From Clostridium merdae (GTDB lineage Bacteria > Bacillota > Clostridia > Oscillospirales > Acutalibacteraceae), in assembly GCF_900176635.1 (NCBI RefSeq), contig NZ_FXLN01000004.1:186001-250000 (forward strand): a stretch of DNA of 64,000 nt, in the 5' to 3' direction. Below the pieces are notes generated by a model. It saw only the letters and a list, made by a program, of their open reading frames with translations, searched no databases and was not told the origin of the DNA. The position numbers and the translations under genes are program-made. Below are positions 50,057 through 58,430 of this stretch, piece after piece. The number at the start of each line of letters is the position of its first letter. Within the stretch, counting starts at the first letter, position 1.

Positions 50057-51004
50057 TTACACCGCAGTGTATGTTTTGCTTGCAAAAGAATGCAGATTTA
50101 ATTTACTGGAGAGATACTCCAGCATGTGTGTTCCTCCTATACTGTTTCCCTTTTGGTTCAGAACCGGCCCATAGGTCGCGATTCCCATGCCTTGCTCGGT
50201 TGTCGCTACAATTCCACCTCCTACACCGCTTTTGGATGGGATTCCTGCCTTGACTGCGAATTCGCCAGATTCATCGTACATACCGCAGGTTAGCATTAAT
50301 GTTTTTACAATGCGTACAATCCATTCCTCCAGCATTTGTGTTCCCGTAATGGGGTCTAGACCATCGTTTGCCAAAATTAACGCGTACCGGGCTAAATCCA
50401 CTGTTGTAACCTCTACGGAGCACATGTGAAAATATTGGTCCAATACCTGTTCGGGCTCTCCCTCCAGTATTTGGTCACTTTGCAGTAGGTACGCAATGGA
50501 ACGGTTTCTCATTCCGGTTCGTTTTTCAGAAAGGTAAACCGATTCGTTTAACGCAATGGTATTGTTAAAACAAAGCTGACGAACAAGCGCGAGGAATTCC
50601 TCAAATGGGTCTTGCGCCTTGATGCAGCTAACGGTTACAATTGCCCCGGCGTTAATCATGGGATTAAACGGAGGGAGCTGCTTGGTTTCAAGCTGAACAA
50701 TGCTGTCAAAACAATCTCCGGTTGGCTCCATGCCCACCTTACTAAAGACCGTTTCGTAGCCTGCTGTTTTTAGAGCTAGTATGAGCGAAAAGGTTTTTGC
50801 AATGCTTTGCATGGTAAACGGAACCTGAAAATCACCTGCTTGGTAAGTGCTGCCATCCGGGAGCATCAGGCAGATTCCCAAATGCGAGGGGTCTGCTTTG
50901 GCAAGCTCCGGAATATAATTGGCAACTTTTCCGCTTGGGAGATATTTTTTGCCGTAAATCAATGCATCTTGTAAAATGGAATCCACTGATTGTATCATCA
51001 ACAT
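50057..51004 (-). CDS. glsA: Glutaminase
   Basis: 315 residues. The beta-lactamase-like active site is Ser67-x-x-Lys70 in FTMQSIAKTFSL. NPMINAGAIVT, RNRSIAYLLQS and KSGVGGGIVATTEQGMGIATYGPVLNQKGNSIGG complete the glutaminase A pattern. It hydrolyses glutamine to glutamate and ammonia. Start ATG 51004 follows a GGGG site. It is the first gene of a two-gene operon with the symporter and diverges from a LysR regulator. Confidence 0.95.
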   Translation of the reverse strand: MLMIQSVDSILQDALIYGKKYLPSGKVANYIPELAKADPSHLGICLMLPDGSTYQAGDFQVPFTMQSIAKTFSLILALKTAGYETVFSKVGMEPTGDCFDSIVQLETKQLPPFNPMINAGAIVTVSCIKAQDPFEEFLALVRQLCFNNTIALNESVYLSEKRTGMRNRSIAYLLQSDQILEGEPEQVLDQYFHMCSVEVTTVDLARYALILANDGLDPITGTQMLEEWIVRIVKTLMLTCGMYDESGEFAVKAGIPSKSGVGGGIVATTEQGMGIATYGPVLNQKGNSIGGTHMLEYLSSKLNLHSFASKTYTAV

Positions 51005-51299
51005 AAAATTACCCCTTGACTGAACTGTTTTTTATGGAATATTATTATAGTAGCACAACTGGGTAATTTTGGGTAATTGTTAATCATGATAGTGCCTATC
51101 GCGAATTCCTATAAGTAAGAATACATAAGTGCTATCTTTTTATGATATCTTTACAATAGAATGCGAATAAAGTGTATAATAAACACATGAATCGACATAA
51201 TTGTTATTATTATTACATGATTTTCTATCAAATAATTAATTTTAAAGAATATTTGTTTTATTATAATAAGTAATGAGGTTTAAGAAGGAGGAGCTTTTG

Positions 51300-52268
51300 A
51301 TGGAAATAAAGTATTTAAAATACTTTCAAGCTGTTGCGGCCTATGGCTCCATCAATCAGGCGGCTAAGGTGATGTATGTATCTCAGCCACACCTCAGCCA
51401 CATTATAAAAGAGGTGGAGGAGGAGGCTGGCTTTGAGCTATTTCAGCGTACCAAACAAGGGTGTGTGCTTACAAAAAACGGGAAAGAATACTTAAAGCAC
51501 TGCGAGGTAATCTTAAAAGAAATTGAAAACCTGAAAAAGCTAACGAATGAGATTCAGGCGGACAAGAGTATAATGAGCATTTCTATGACGAAGTTTTCGC
51601 ATACGGCGGAGTGCTTTAATCGCGTTTGTTGCCGCTATTGGGATTTAGAGCATTATTCTTACCGATTAAATGAAGACTCCACCATGAATGTAATTGAAGA
51701 TGTTATTAATGGTAGCTCGAATGTAGGTGTTATTCACTTTGCGTCTCATGATGAAAGCATGATGCAAAAGCTATTTGAAGACAAAGAGTTGGAGTACCGG
51801 CCGTTGGCAATGTTTTTGCCCTATGTTTGTATCTCAAGTGACCACAAGTTGCTTGACGGTAACCGAAGTATCAATATTACCGAGCTAAAGAATTACGGTT
51901 TTGTGCGCTACTTAGGGCAATTTGAGGATTTTATTTACCATATCACCACTGAAAATCTCCACCTGGATTTAAACGATTCTTCTCGCATTGTGTATGTAAA
52001 TGACCGTGCCGAGCAGATGAATCTAATCTCTACCGGTGGCTTTTATACCATTGGTATTTCTGCCTTTTCTGACCAAAACTCCTTGTATGGAGTGGTGTCT
52101 GTTCCGCTTATGAACTGTTCCGAGCAAATACTGTTTGGTATTATTACAAAGCGCAATACAAAGCTTACCGAGGTTGAACAGGAGTTTATAAACGAAGTAA
52201 CGGAGAGCTACCATAAGCTGCAAATGAGGGAGAACCAAACCATTGGCTCCTCTCTTGCGGCAGACTAA
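51300..52268 (+). CDS. LysR family transcriptional regulator
   Basis: 322 residues. The N-terminal winged helix-turn-helix (MEIKYLKYFQAVAAYGSINQAAKVMYVSQPHLSHIIKEVEEEAGFELFQRTKQGCVLTKNGKEYL) is followed by the usual two-lobed effector domain. It is transcribed away from the glsA-symporter operon, the standard layout for a LysR activator of its neighbour. The 295-base intergenic region is A/T-rich and no clear binding site could be fixed. ATG 51300 follows AAGGAGGAG. Confidence 0.92.
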   Translation: MEIKYLKYFQAVAAYGSINQAAKVMYVSQPHLSHIIKEVEEEAGFELFQRTKQGCVLTKNGKEYLKHCEVILKEIENLKKLTNEIQADKSIMSISMTKFSHTAECFNRVCCRYWDLEHYSYRLNEDSTMNVIEDVINGSSNVGVIHFASHDESMMQKLFEDKELEYRPLAMFLPYVCISSDHKLLDGNRSINITELKNYGFVRYLGQFEDFIYHITTENLHLDLNDSSRIVYVNDRAEQMNLISTGGFYTIGISAFSDQNSLYGVVSVPLMNCSEQILFGIITKRNTKLTEVEQEFINEVTESYHKLQMRENQTIGSSLAAD

Positions 52269-52515
52269 ACAGCTTTTTTGTTTCTTAATAAAAGTATTAA
52301 AACGGTAAATAAGACGGAAATGACTAACATAATAGAAATAATTTGAGGGTATTCCCGAATGACACCAATACTGAAATTTGCTTTCAAAGAGCATTTATGG
52401 TAAACTAAAACCATAACAATGTAAGTAAGCATATGGAAAGTACCTTTGTGGAAAATGAGTGCTTTTCCAAGTGAGAAGCTGGCTTTCAGCTTCGTACTCT
52501 TCGGGAGGTGTTACA

Positions 52516-52953
52516 ATGGAGGCATATTATCCCTTTATTTGGCTAGCAGTAATTGTAGGTGCAGCCATTTTAGAGGCTGTAACGGTTCAATTGGTTTCTA
52601 TTTGGATGGTTGTAGGCGGTATTGCTGCGCTTATCGCAAACCTTTTGGGCGCGCCCATTTGGATTCAAACCGGTACGTTTGCAATTGTAACTACGCTTAC
52701 ACTTGCAATTACCCGCCCCTTAGTTAAAAAATTGCTCAACAGTAAACGGGTAGATACCAATGCTGGCCGCTATATTGGCAAATCTGGTATTGTAATCAGC
52801 GAAATAAATAATGAAAAAGGTGTAGGCCAGGTTACCGTAATGGGTAGTGTTTGGTCTGCTCGTTCCGAAAGAGGAGAGCTAATTCCAGAAGGAAGTAGTA
52901 TTCAGGTGCTGCGTATTGAAGGCGTAAAGCTGATTGTAGTGCCCGAAGTATAA
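52516..52953 (+). CDS. NfeD family membrane protein
   Basis: 145 residues. Two or three membrane helices (about 5-75) are followed by a soluble OB-fold: GRYIGKSGIVISEINNEKGVGQVTVMGSVWSARSERGELIPEGSSIQVLRIEGVKLIVVP. Short NfeD proteins partner with SPFH proteins encoded next to them, as here. The ATG follows GGGAGGTG. The leader contains a perfect GAAGCTG/CAGCTTC hairpin just before the ribosome binding site (about 52479-52497). Confidence 0.9.
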   Translation: MEAYYPFIWLAVIVGAAILEAVTVQLVSIWMVVGGIAALIANLLGAPIWIQTGTFAIVTTLTLAITRPLVKKLLNSKRVDTNAGRYIGKSGIVISEINNEKGVGQVTVMGSVWSARSERGELIPEGSSIQVLRIEGVKLIVVPEV

Positions 52954-52980
52954 ATGCTATATTTTAGAGGAGGTTACCCT

Positions 52981-53886
52981 ATGGGATGGATTGTTTTTGC
53001 AACGCTCATTTTAATTGTTCTTATTGTTATTATTTCTAACATTAAGATTGTGCCGCAGGCACATTCCTATGTTTTGGAGCGTCTTGGTGCCTACCACGCA
53101 ACGTGGGAAACCGGTTTGCATGTGAAGATTCCGTTTTTGGATCGTATCTCAAAGAAAGTATCTTTAAAAGAACAGGTAATTGATTTCCCCCCGCAACCCG
53201 TTATTACAAAAGATAACGTAACGATGCAGATAGATACCGTGGTCTATTTTCAGATTACAGACCCCAAGCTTTACACCTATGGCGTAGAGCGCCCAATTTC
53301 TGCAATTGAAAACCTGAGTGCCACCACTTTGCGTAATATTATTGGTGAGCTGGAGCTGGATACCACACTGACCTCTCGTGATGTCATCAATACGAAAATT
53401 CGTGTTGTTCTGGATGAAGCTACGGACGCTTGGGGTATTAAGGTAAACCGTGTGGAGCTTAAGAACATTTTGCCGCCGCCTGCCATTCAGGACTCCATGG
53501 AGAAGCAGATGAAGGCAGAGCGTGACCGCCGTGCCATTATCTTGGATGCAGAAGGCCAGAAGCGCAGCGCGATTTTGATTGCAGAAGGCCAGAAGGAAGC
53601 GGTTATTCTTGCGGCGGATGCGCAGAAGCAGGCTCATATTCTGGAGGCAGAAGGTGAGGCGAAGGCGATTCTTTCAGTTCAGGAAGCATTGGCAGACAGC
53701 CTGAAGCTGTTAAATGCCGCAGCTCCCAGTGACCGTGTTATTGCACTTAAGGGGCTGGAGGCGTTTGAAAAAGCGGCTGACGGTAAGGCAACTAAGATTA
53801 TTATTCCTTCCGAAATTCAAGGTTTGGCCGGTCTTGCAACTTCTATGAAAGAACTTTTCACTAGCGATCCGCAGAGTGAAAAATAA
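52981..53886 (+). CDS. SPFH/stomatin-like (paraslipin) membrane protein
   Basis: 301 residues. One N-terminal membrane helix (residues 4-22) leads into the SPFH domain (IVPQAHSYVLERLGAYHATWETGLHVKIPFLDRISKKVSLKEQV). A long charged coiled coil (QMKAERDRRAIILDAEGQKRSAILIAEGQKEAVILAADAQKQAHILEAEGEAKA) follows. It resembles QmcA/slipin-2, which forms ring-like membrane microdomains. It follows nfeD by 27 bases behind GAGGAGG. Confidence 0.92.
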   Translation: MGWIVFATLILIVLIVIISNIKIVPQAHSYVLERLGAYHATWETGLHVKIPFLDRISKKVSLKEQVIDFPPQPVITKDNVTMQIDTVVYFQITDPKLYTYGVERPISAIENLSATTLRNIIGELELDTTLTSRDVINTKIRVVLDEATDAWGIKVNRVELKNILPPPAIQDSMEKQMKAERDRRAIILDAEGQKRSAILIAEGQKEAVILAADAQKQAHILEAEGEAKAILSVQEALADSLKLLNAAAPSDRVIALKGLEAFEKAADGKATKIIIPSEIQGLAGLATSMKELFTSDPQSEK

Positions 53887-53974
53887 GACCGCGCAAAATA
53901 GACAAAATAGCTGGTAATTCAAAAGAAAAGCTCATGATAACCTTACGAACTTATGATTTTTGAAGCTGCGTCTA

Positions 53975-54003
53975 TTGCATTTTACTTCTTTTTAACCTAA
54001 ACT
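53975..54003 (+). promoter_or_regulatory. Promoter of the purine operon leader
   Basis: TTGCAT (53975-53980), a 17-base spacer, TAAACT (53998-54003). It would start a leader of about 200 bases near 54010. Confidence 0.65.
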
Positions 54004-54043
54004 GAAGGAGATGGATTACTCAGGAGAGACCGGAGGGAAAGGC

Positions 54044-54112
54044 ATGAAATCGGTTCTGTTGATTTTCACCAGTCTGAAAAAATATGCCGGACAAAACCGG
54101 GCTTCTGATTAA
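54044..54112 (+). CDS. Putative 22-residue leader peptide of the purine operon
   Basis: ATG 54044 follows GGAGGGAAAGGC and opens a 22-codon frame ending at TAA 54110-54112, giving MKSVLLIFTSLKKYAGQNRASD. The stop lies 6 bases before the leader terminator stem. Codons 9-11 cover the CAGTCTG word that can pair with the terminator's first arm. The placement is typical of a peptide that controls attenuation, but the composition does not reveal the signal. Confidence 0.45.
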   Translation: MKSVLLIFTSLKKYAGQNRASD

Positions 54113-54117
54113 ACAGG

Positions 54118-54160
54118 GCAGACTGCACCCATTTGGGTGTGGTCTGCTTTTTGCTTTTTA
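54118..54160 (+). terminator. Leader terminator (attenuator) before purE
   Basis: GCAGACTGCACCC (54118-54130) pairs with GGGTGTGGTCTGC (54135-54147, two wobble pairs), followed by TTTTTGCTTTTTATT. Its CAGACTG (54119-54125) is a perfect complement of CAGTCTG (54070-54076), giving a competing hairpin. Confidence 0.82.
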
Positions 54161-54213
54161 TTCTGGCAGTTGAGGCATCAAGTATTATGATTTGAAAAAA
54201 GGAGTGCTGTTTC

Positions 54214-54720
54214 ATGTCAAGTGGAAAAAAAGTTGCAGTTATTATGGGCAGTGACAGTGATTTTGCGGTTGTTTCCGCCGCGATTAAGCGGCTCAAAGCA
54301 TATGAGGTACCTACTGAGGTGCATGTTATGTCGGCGCACCGAACACCGCTGATGGCGGCGGAGTTCGCAACAAATGCGAGAGCAGAGGGCTTTGGCGTTA
54401 TTATTGCTGCGGCAGGCAAGGCGGCGCATCTTGCAGGTGTGCTTGCGGCACACACTACACTCCCGGTAATTGGGATTCCGATTAAGTGTTCCACGCTCGA
54501 TGGTCTTGACGCTCTGCTTGCTACCGTGCAAATGCCCAGTGGTGTGCCGGTTGCAACGGTTGCAATAGACGGAGCAGACAATGCGGCTTTGCTGGCAATT
54601 CAAATGCTTTCTCTTTCGGATGATGGATTGGCCGAAAAGCTCGAGCAGATGAAGCAAAAAATGGCGGAGGAAGTTTCTAAGAAAGACGATGCCATTCAAG
54701 CGGCTGTAAATGCTCTGTAA
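54214..54720 (+). CDS. purE: N5-carboxyaminoimidazole ribonucleotide mutase
   Basis: 168 residues. The class I motif is VIMGSDSDFAVVSAAIKRLKAYEVPTEVHVMSAHRTP with the catalytic His, then AAAGKAAHLAGVLAAHTTLPVIGIPI. It moves the carboxyl group of N5-CAIR to give CAIR in purine synthesis. It is the first gene of the six-gene purine operon. The ATG follows AAAGGAG. Confidence 0.96.
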   Translation: MSSGKKVAVIMGSDSDFAVVSAAIKRLKAYEVPTEVHVMSAHRTPLMAAEFATNARAEGFGVIIAAAGKAAHLAGVLAAHTTLPVIGIPIKCSTLDGLDALLATVQMPSGVPVATVAIDGADNAALLAIQMLSLSDDGLAEKLEQMKQKMAEEVSKKDDAIQAAVNAL

Positions 54721-54757
54721 ATCAATTTGTTAGGATATTTAAAGTAGGGGGAAGGGT

Positions 54758-55792
54758 ATGAAAAGTTTTAGCGAAAGCTATAAAGCAGCGGGGGTAGACG
54801 TAACCGCTGGGTACCGTGCGGTAGAGTTGATGAAAAGCCATGTTGCCAGAACAACCACACCCGGTGTTTTGTCTGGTTTGGGTGGTTTTGGTGGGCTGTT
54901 TTGCCCCGATTTAACCGGGATGAAGGAGCCTGTGCTTGTATCAGGCACGGATGGTGTAGGAACAAAGCTGCGACTTGCTTTTTTAATGGATCGCCACGAC
55001 ACCATTGGCATTGACTGTGTTGCCATGTGTGTAAACGACGTTATCTGCGGAGGCGCGCAGCCACTGTTTTTTCTCGATTACCTCGCAGTGGGAAAAAATC
55101 AGCCGGAGAAAATTGAGAAAATTGTTGCCGGTGTGGCTGAGGGCTGTGTGCAGTCTGGTTGTGCATTGGTTGGCGGCGAAACAGCAGAAATGCCCGGTTT
55201 TTACCCCGAGGATGAATACGATTTGGCCGGCTTCTGCGTTGGAATGGTGGACCGTTCGAAGATTATTGACGGCTCGCAGATGCAGGCCGGAGATGTTATT
55301 TTGGGTCTTGCCTCCTCAGGTGTGCATTCCAATGGCTTCTCTCTAGTGCGTAAAGTTTTCCGTTTGGATTCCGGCAATGTAGAACGCCACGTAGAAGAGC
55401 TTGGCAGAACACTGGGAGAAGAGCTTCTCACTCCTACGAAGATTTATGTAAAATCTGTGCTGAATCTGCAAAAGAACTGTAACGTAAAAGCGGTTTCACA
55501 CATCACAGGCGGCGGCTTCTATGAAAATATACCGCGTATGATGAAAGAGGGAATGACCGCCAAAATCGAGAAAGCCGCGTTGCCTTCTCTGCCGATTTTC
55601 CATTTGTTGCAATCCGTTGGCAATATTCCGGAGCACGATATGTATAATACCTTTAATATGGGTGTTGGCATGTGCATCGTTGTTTCTCGTGAAGAAGCGG
55701 ATAAGGCTGCCGCCTTACTGCGTGAAGCGGGCGAAACAGTATATGTAATCGGTCAGGTGGAGCAGGGCACGGAGGGCGTTGTTCTATGCTGA
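54758..55792 (+). CDS. purM: Phosphoribosylformylglycinamidine cyclo-ligase
   Basis: 344 residues. Motifs are LFCPDLTGMKEPVLVSGTDGVGTKLRLA, DCVAMCVNDVICGGAQPLFFLDY, GGETAEMPGFY and HITGGGFYENIPRM. It makes AIR from FGAM using ATP. It follows purE by 37 bases and overlaps purN by 7 bases. Confidence 0.97.
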   Translation: MKSFSESYKAAGVDVTAGYRAVELMKSHVARTTTPGVLSGLGGFGGLFCPDLTGMKEPVLVSGTDGVGTKLRLAFLMDRHDTIGIDCVAMCVNDVICGGAQPLFFLDYLAVGKNQPEKIEKIVAGVAEGCVQSGCALVGGETAEMPGFYPEDEYDLAGFCVGMVDRSKIIDGSQMQAGDVILGLASSGVHSNGFSLVRKVFRLDSGNVERHVEELGRTLGEELLTPTKIYVKSVLNLQKNCNVKAVSHITGGGFYENIPRMMKEGMTAKIEKAALPSLPIFHLLQSVGNIPEHDMYNTFNMGVGMCIVVSREEADKAAALLREAGETVYVIGQVEQGTEGVVLC

Positions 55793-56436
55793 ATATTGTG
55801 GTGCTGGTTTCCGGCGGAGGAACCAACCTGCAGGCTTTAATAGATGCCGAACGCCGGGGAGAAATCCCCGGTGGGCGGCTTTCGTGCGTCATTTCCAGCA
55901 GAGCAGATGCATATGCCCTTACCCGCGCAGAGCAGGCAGGCATAGCCGGTGAGGTTCTGCGCCGGGGCGATTTTGAAAACCAGCCCGCTTATGACCACGC
56001 CCTTTTGGTGCTCTTAGAGCGCTATGAGGCAGATTTGGTAGTGCTCGCCGGCTTTATGACAATCATTGGGGATGAGGTAATTGGCCGTTACCGCAACCGG
56101 ATAATGAATATTCACCCCTCCTTGATTCCATCATTTTGCGGGGAGGGCTACTTTGGTCAGCGTGTTCACCGCGCTGCTTTGGAGCGTGGCGTGCGTGTAA
56201 CAGGAGCAACCGTTCACTTTGTAAATGAGGTGTGCGATGGCGGGCCGATTATTCTTCAGCAAGCAGTCGAGATTCAGGACGATGACACTCCAGAAACACT
56301 GCAAAAGCGGGTGATGGAGCAAGCAGAATGGAACATTCTGCCCCGCGCAGTGGCAATGTTCTGTGATGGCCGACTTTCCGTTGTCGGTAATCGTGTAATG
56401 CAAATAAATAAGGAACAACGGGAGGATGCCGAATGA
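55786..56436 (+). CDS. purN: Phosphoribosylglycinamide formyltransferase
   Basis: 216 residues. IVVLVSGGGTNLQALIDAERRGEI starts the fold; the catalytic region is RIMNIHPSLIPSFCGEGYFGQRVHRAALERGVRVTGATVHFVNEVCDGGPII. It transfers a formyl group from 10-formyltetrahydrofolate to GAR. The sequence has SFCGEGYFG where many enzymes have SF-GxxG. It overlaps purM and the next gene (ATGA-type junction). Confidence 0.95.
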   Translation: MLNIVVLVSGGGTNLQALIDAERRGEIPGGRLSCVISSRADAYALTRAEQAGIAGEVLRRGDFENQPAYDHALLVLLERYEADLVVLAGFMTIIGDEVIGRYRNRIMNIHPSLIPSFCGEGYFGQRVHRAALERGVRVTGATVHFVNEVCDGGPIILQQAVEIQDDDTPETLQKRVMEQAEWNILPRAVAMFCDGRLSVVGNRVMQINKEQREDAE

Positions 56437-57143
56437 CAACCAAAACGATAGAACAGGCCCTTATGGGCAATGGATACCCCGGGCGCGGTATTATTCTTGG
56501 CAAATCACCACAGGGTACACATGCGCTGATTGCCTATTTTATTATGGGGCGCAGTGAAAACAGCCGCAACCGCGTGTTCGTGCGCGACGGCGACGGGCTG
56601 CGTACACAGGCCTTTGACCCATCGAAGCTGTCTGACCCGTCACTTATTATTTATTCCCCGGTGCGCGTGATTGGCTCTGAGGTGATTGTAACGAACGGCG
56701 ATCAAACCGATACCGTGTATGAGTACCTGCGCCGTGGCGAAACCTTTGAGGATGCACTGAGAAGCCGCACCTTTGAACCGGATGAGCCAAATTTTACACC
56801 TCGTATTTCAGGTTGGATGAATGCTAGTACCGAGTTTGCCTATCGTTTGTCTATCCTAAAAAGTGCTGGCGGTAACCCATCTTCGGCTCAGCGCATGTTC
56901 TTTGAATATGAAACTCCGGCGAGCGGACAAGGGCACCTCATACATACCTACCGCTGCGACGGCAGCCCCATTCCGTCCTTTCAGGGTGAACCGGTTTGTG
57001 TTCATATACCGCAGGAGCTCGAGGAGTTTACCCAGCAGGTTTGGAACTCTCTCAATGTAGAAAATCGGGTTTCGTTATTTACCCGCCGCATTCGTCTTTC
57101 GAACGGCGAAACAGAATCCCGTATTATCAATAAGAATCAATAA
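56433..57143 (+). CDS. IMP cyclohydrolase (stand-alone, PurO-like family)
   Basis: 236 residues. YPGRGIILGKSPQGTHALIAYFIMGRSENSRNRVF is the family start; DPSLIIYSPVR, TNGDQTDTVYEYL, EPDEPNFTPRISG and YETPASGQGHLIHTY follow. This is the archaeal PurO-type IMP cyclohydrolase fold, which closes FAICAR to IMP and replaces the N-terminal domain of PurH. It overlaps purN by 4 bases and is followed by the stand-alone AICAR formyltransferase, so the two together replace bifunctional PurH. Confidence 0.9.
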   Translation: MTTKTIEQALMGNGYPGRGIILGKSPQGTHALIAYFIMGRSENSRNRVFVRDGDGLRTQAFDPSKLSDPSLIIYSPVRVIGSEVIVTNGDQTDTVYEYLRRGETFEDALRSRTFEPDEPNFTPRISGWMNASTEFAYRLSILKSAGGNPSSAQRMFFEYETPASGQGHLIHTYRCDGSPIPSFQGEPVCVHIPQELEEFTQQVWNSLNVENRVSLFTRRIRLSNGETESRIINKNQ

Positions 57144-57158
57144 GGGGAGGAGACAAAA

Positions 57159-58331
57159 ATGGAATTGATGCTCAAATATGGCTGTAACCCCAACCAAACA
57201 CCCTCTCGTATTTACCGTGAGGATGGCGGAGAGCTGCCGGTTACGGTTCTCAATGGCAGACCGGGTTATATTAATTTTTTGGATGCGCTCAATAGCTGGC
57301 AGCTCGTGAAAGAGTTGAAAGCGGCAACGGGTCTTCCTGCGGCAGCATCGTTTAAGCATGTTAGCCCCGCGGGTGCGGCGGTCGCTGTGCCAATGTCTCC
57401 CGAACTGAAAAAAAGCTGCTTTGTAGATGACTTAGAGCTTTCTCCGCTCGCATGTGCGTATGCCAGAGCGCGCGGCGCAGACCGGATGTCCTCTTATGGG
57501 GATTGGGTTGCTCTTTCCGATGAATGCGATGCGCAGACTGCCCAGCTCATCTCCCGTGAGGTTTCGGACGGTGTGATTGCTCCCAATTATTCGGCAGAAG
57601 CATTAGAGATTCTAAAGACAAAGCGCAAGGGCAATTACAGTGTGATACAGATAAATCCAGATTACGTTCCTGCTCCTGTTGAGCACAAGGATGTATTTGG
57701 AATCACCTTTGAGCAAGGGCGTAATAACGCAGTCATTGATGATGCTTTGCTCACAAACTTTGCTACCGATTGCAAGGAGTTTACACCGGAAGCAAAGCGT
57801 GACCTCTTGGTGGCTTTAATCACCCTAAAATATACGCAGTCAAACTCCGTGTGCTATGCCAAGGATGGACAGGCTATTGGCGTGGGAGCTGGGCAGCAGT
57901 CTCGTATTCACTGCACCCGCTTGGCTGGTAATAAGGCAGATTTGTGGCATTTGCGCCAGCACCCGCAGGTGCTTGGTTTGCCCTTCCGTGCAGATATTCG
58001 CCGACCCGACCGAGACAATACCATCGATGTTTACCTTTCGGACGACGCGGAGGATGTATTGGCAGACGGCATTTGGCAGCAATTCTTCACCGAATGCCCC
58101 GCGCCCCTAACCCGTGAGGAGAAGCGCCGCTACCTTTCCGGTATTACCGGTGTGTCGCTTGGCTCCGACGCATTCTTCCCGTTTGGAGATAATATTGAGC
58201 GCGCTCACCGCAGTGGCGTTTCGTTTATTGTGCAGCCCGGCGGGTCCATTCGAGACGACAATGTTATTGAAACCTGCAATAAGTATGGCATTGCCATGGT
58301 ATTTACCGGCTTGCGGTTATTCCACCACTAA
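57159..58331 (+). CDS. purH: AICAR formyltransferase (stand-alone C-terminal half of PurH)
   Basis: 390 residues corresponding only to the AICARFT domain: MLKYGCNPNQTPSRIY, INFLDALNSWQLVKELK, ASFKHVSPAGAAV with the catalytic Lys-His, KYTQSNSVCYAKDGQAIGVGAGQQSRIHCTRLA, and SDAFFPFGDNIERAHRSGV. The N-terminal IMP cyclohydrolase domain of normal PurH is missing; that step is encoded by the previous gene. The ATG follows GGGGAGGAG. Confidence 0.93.
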   Translation: MELMLKYGCNPNQTPSRIYREDGGELPVTVLNGRPGYINFLDALNSWQLVKELKAATGLPAAASFKHVSPAGAAVAVPMSPELKKSCFVDDLELSPLACAYARARGADRMSSYGDWVALSDECDAQTAQLISREVSDGVIAPNYSAEALEILKTKRKGNYSVIQINPDYVPAPVEHKDVFGITFEQGRNNAVIDDALLTNFATDCKEFTPEAKRDLLVALITLKYTQSNSVCYAKDGQAIGVGAGQQSRIHCTRLAGNKADLWHLRQHPQVLGLPFRADIRRPDRDNTIDVYLSDDAEDVLADGIWQQFFTECPAPLTREEKRRYLSGITGVSLGSDAFFPFGDNIERAHRSGVSFIVQPGGSIRDDNVIETCNKYGIAMVFTGLRLFHH

Positions 58332-58430
58332 TTGATCCCAAGACCCAAACAACATGGGTTCCCCCTCACCCGGTAGGGGAATACTCCAATGGCGAATTGC
58401 CATGAGTTTAAAACAGGAGCGTGTGAAACT

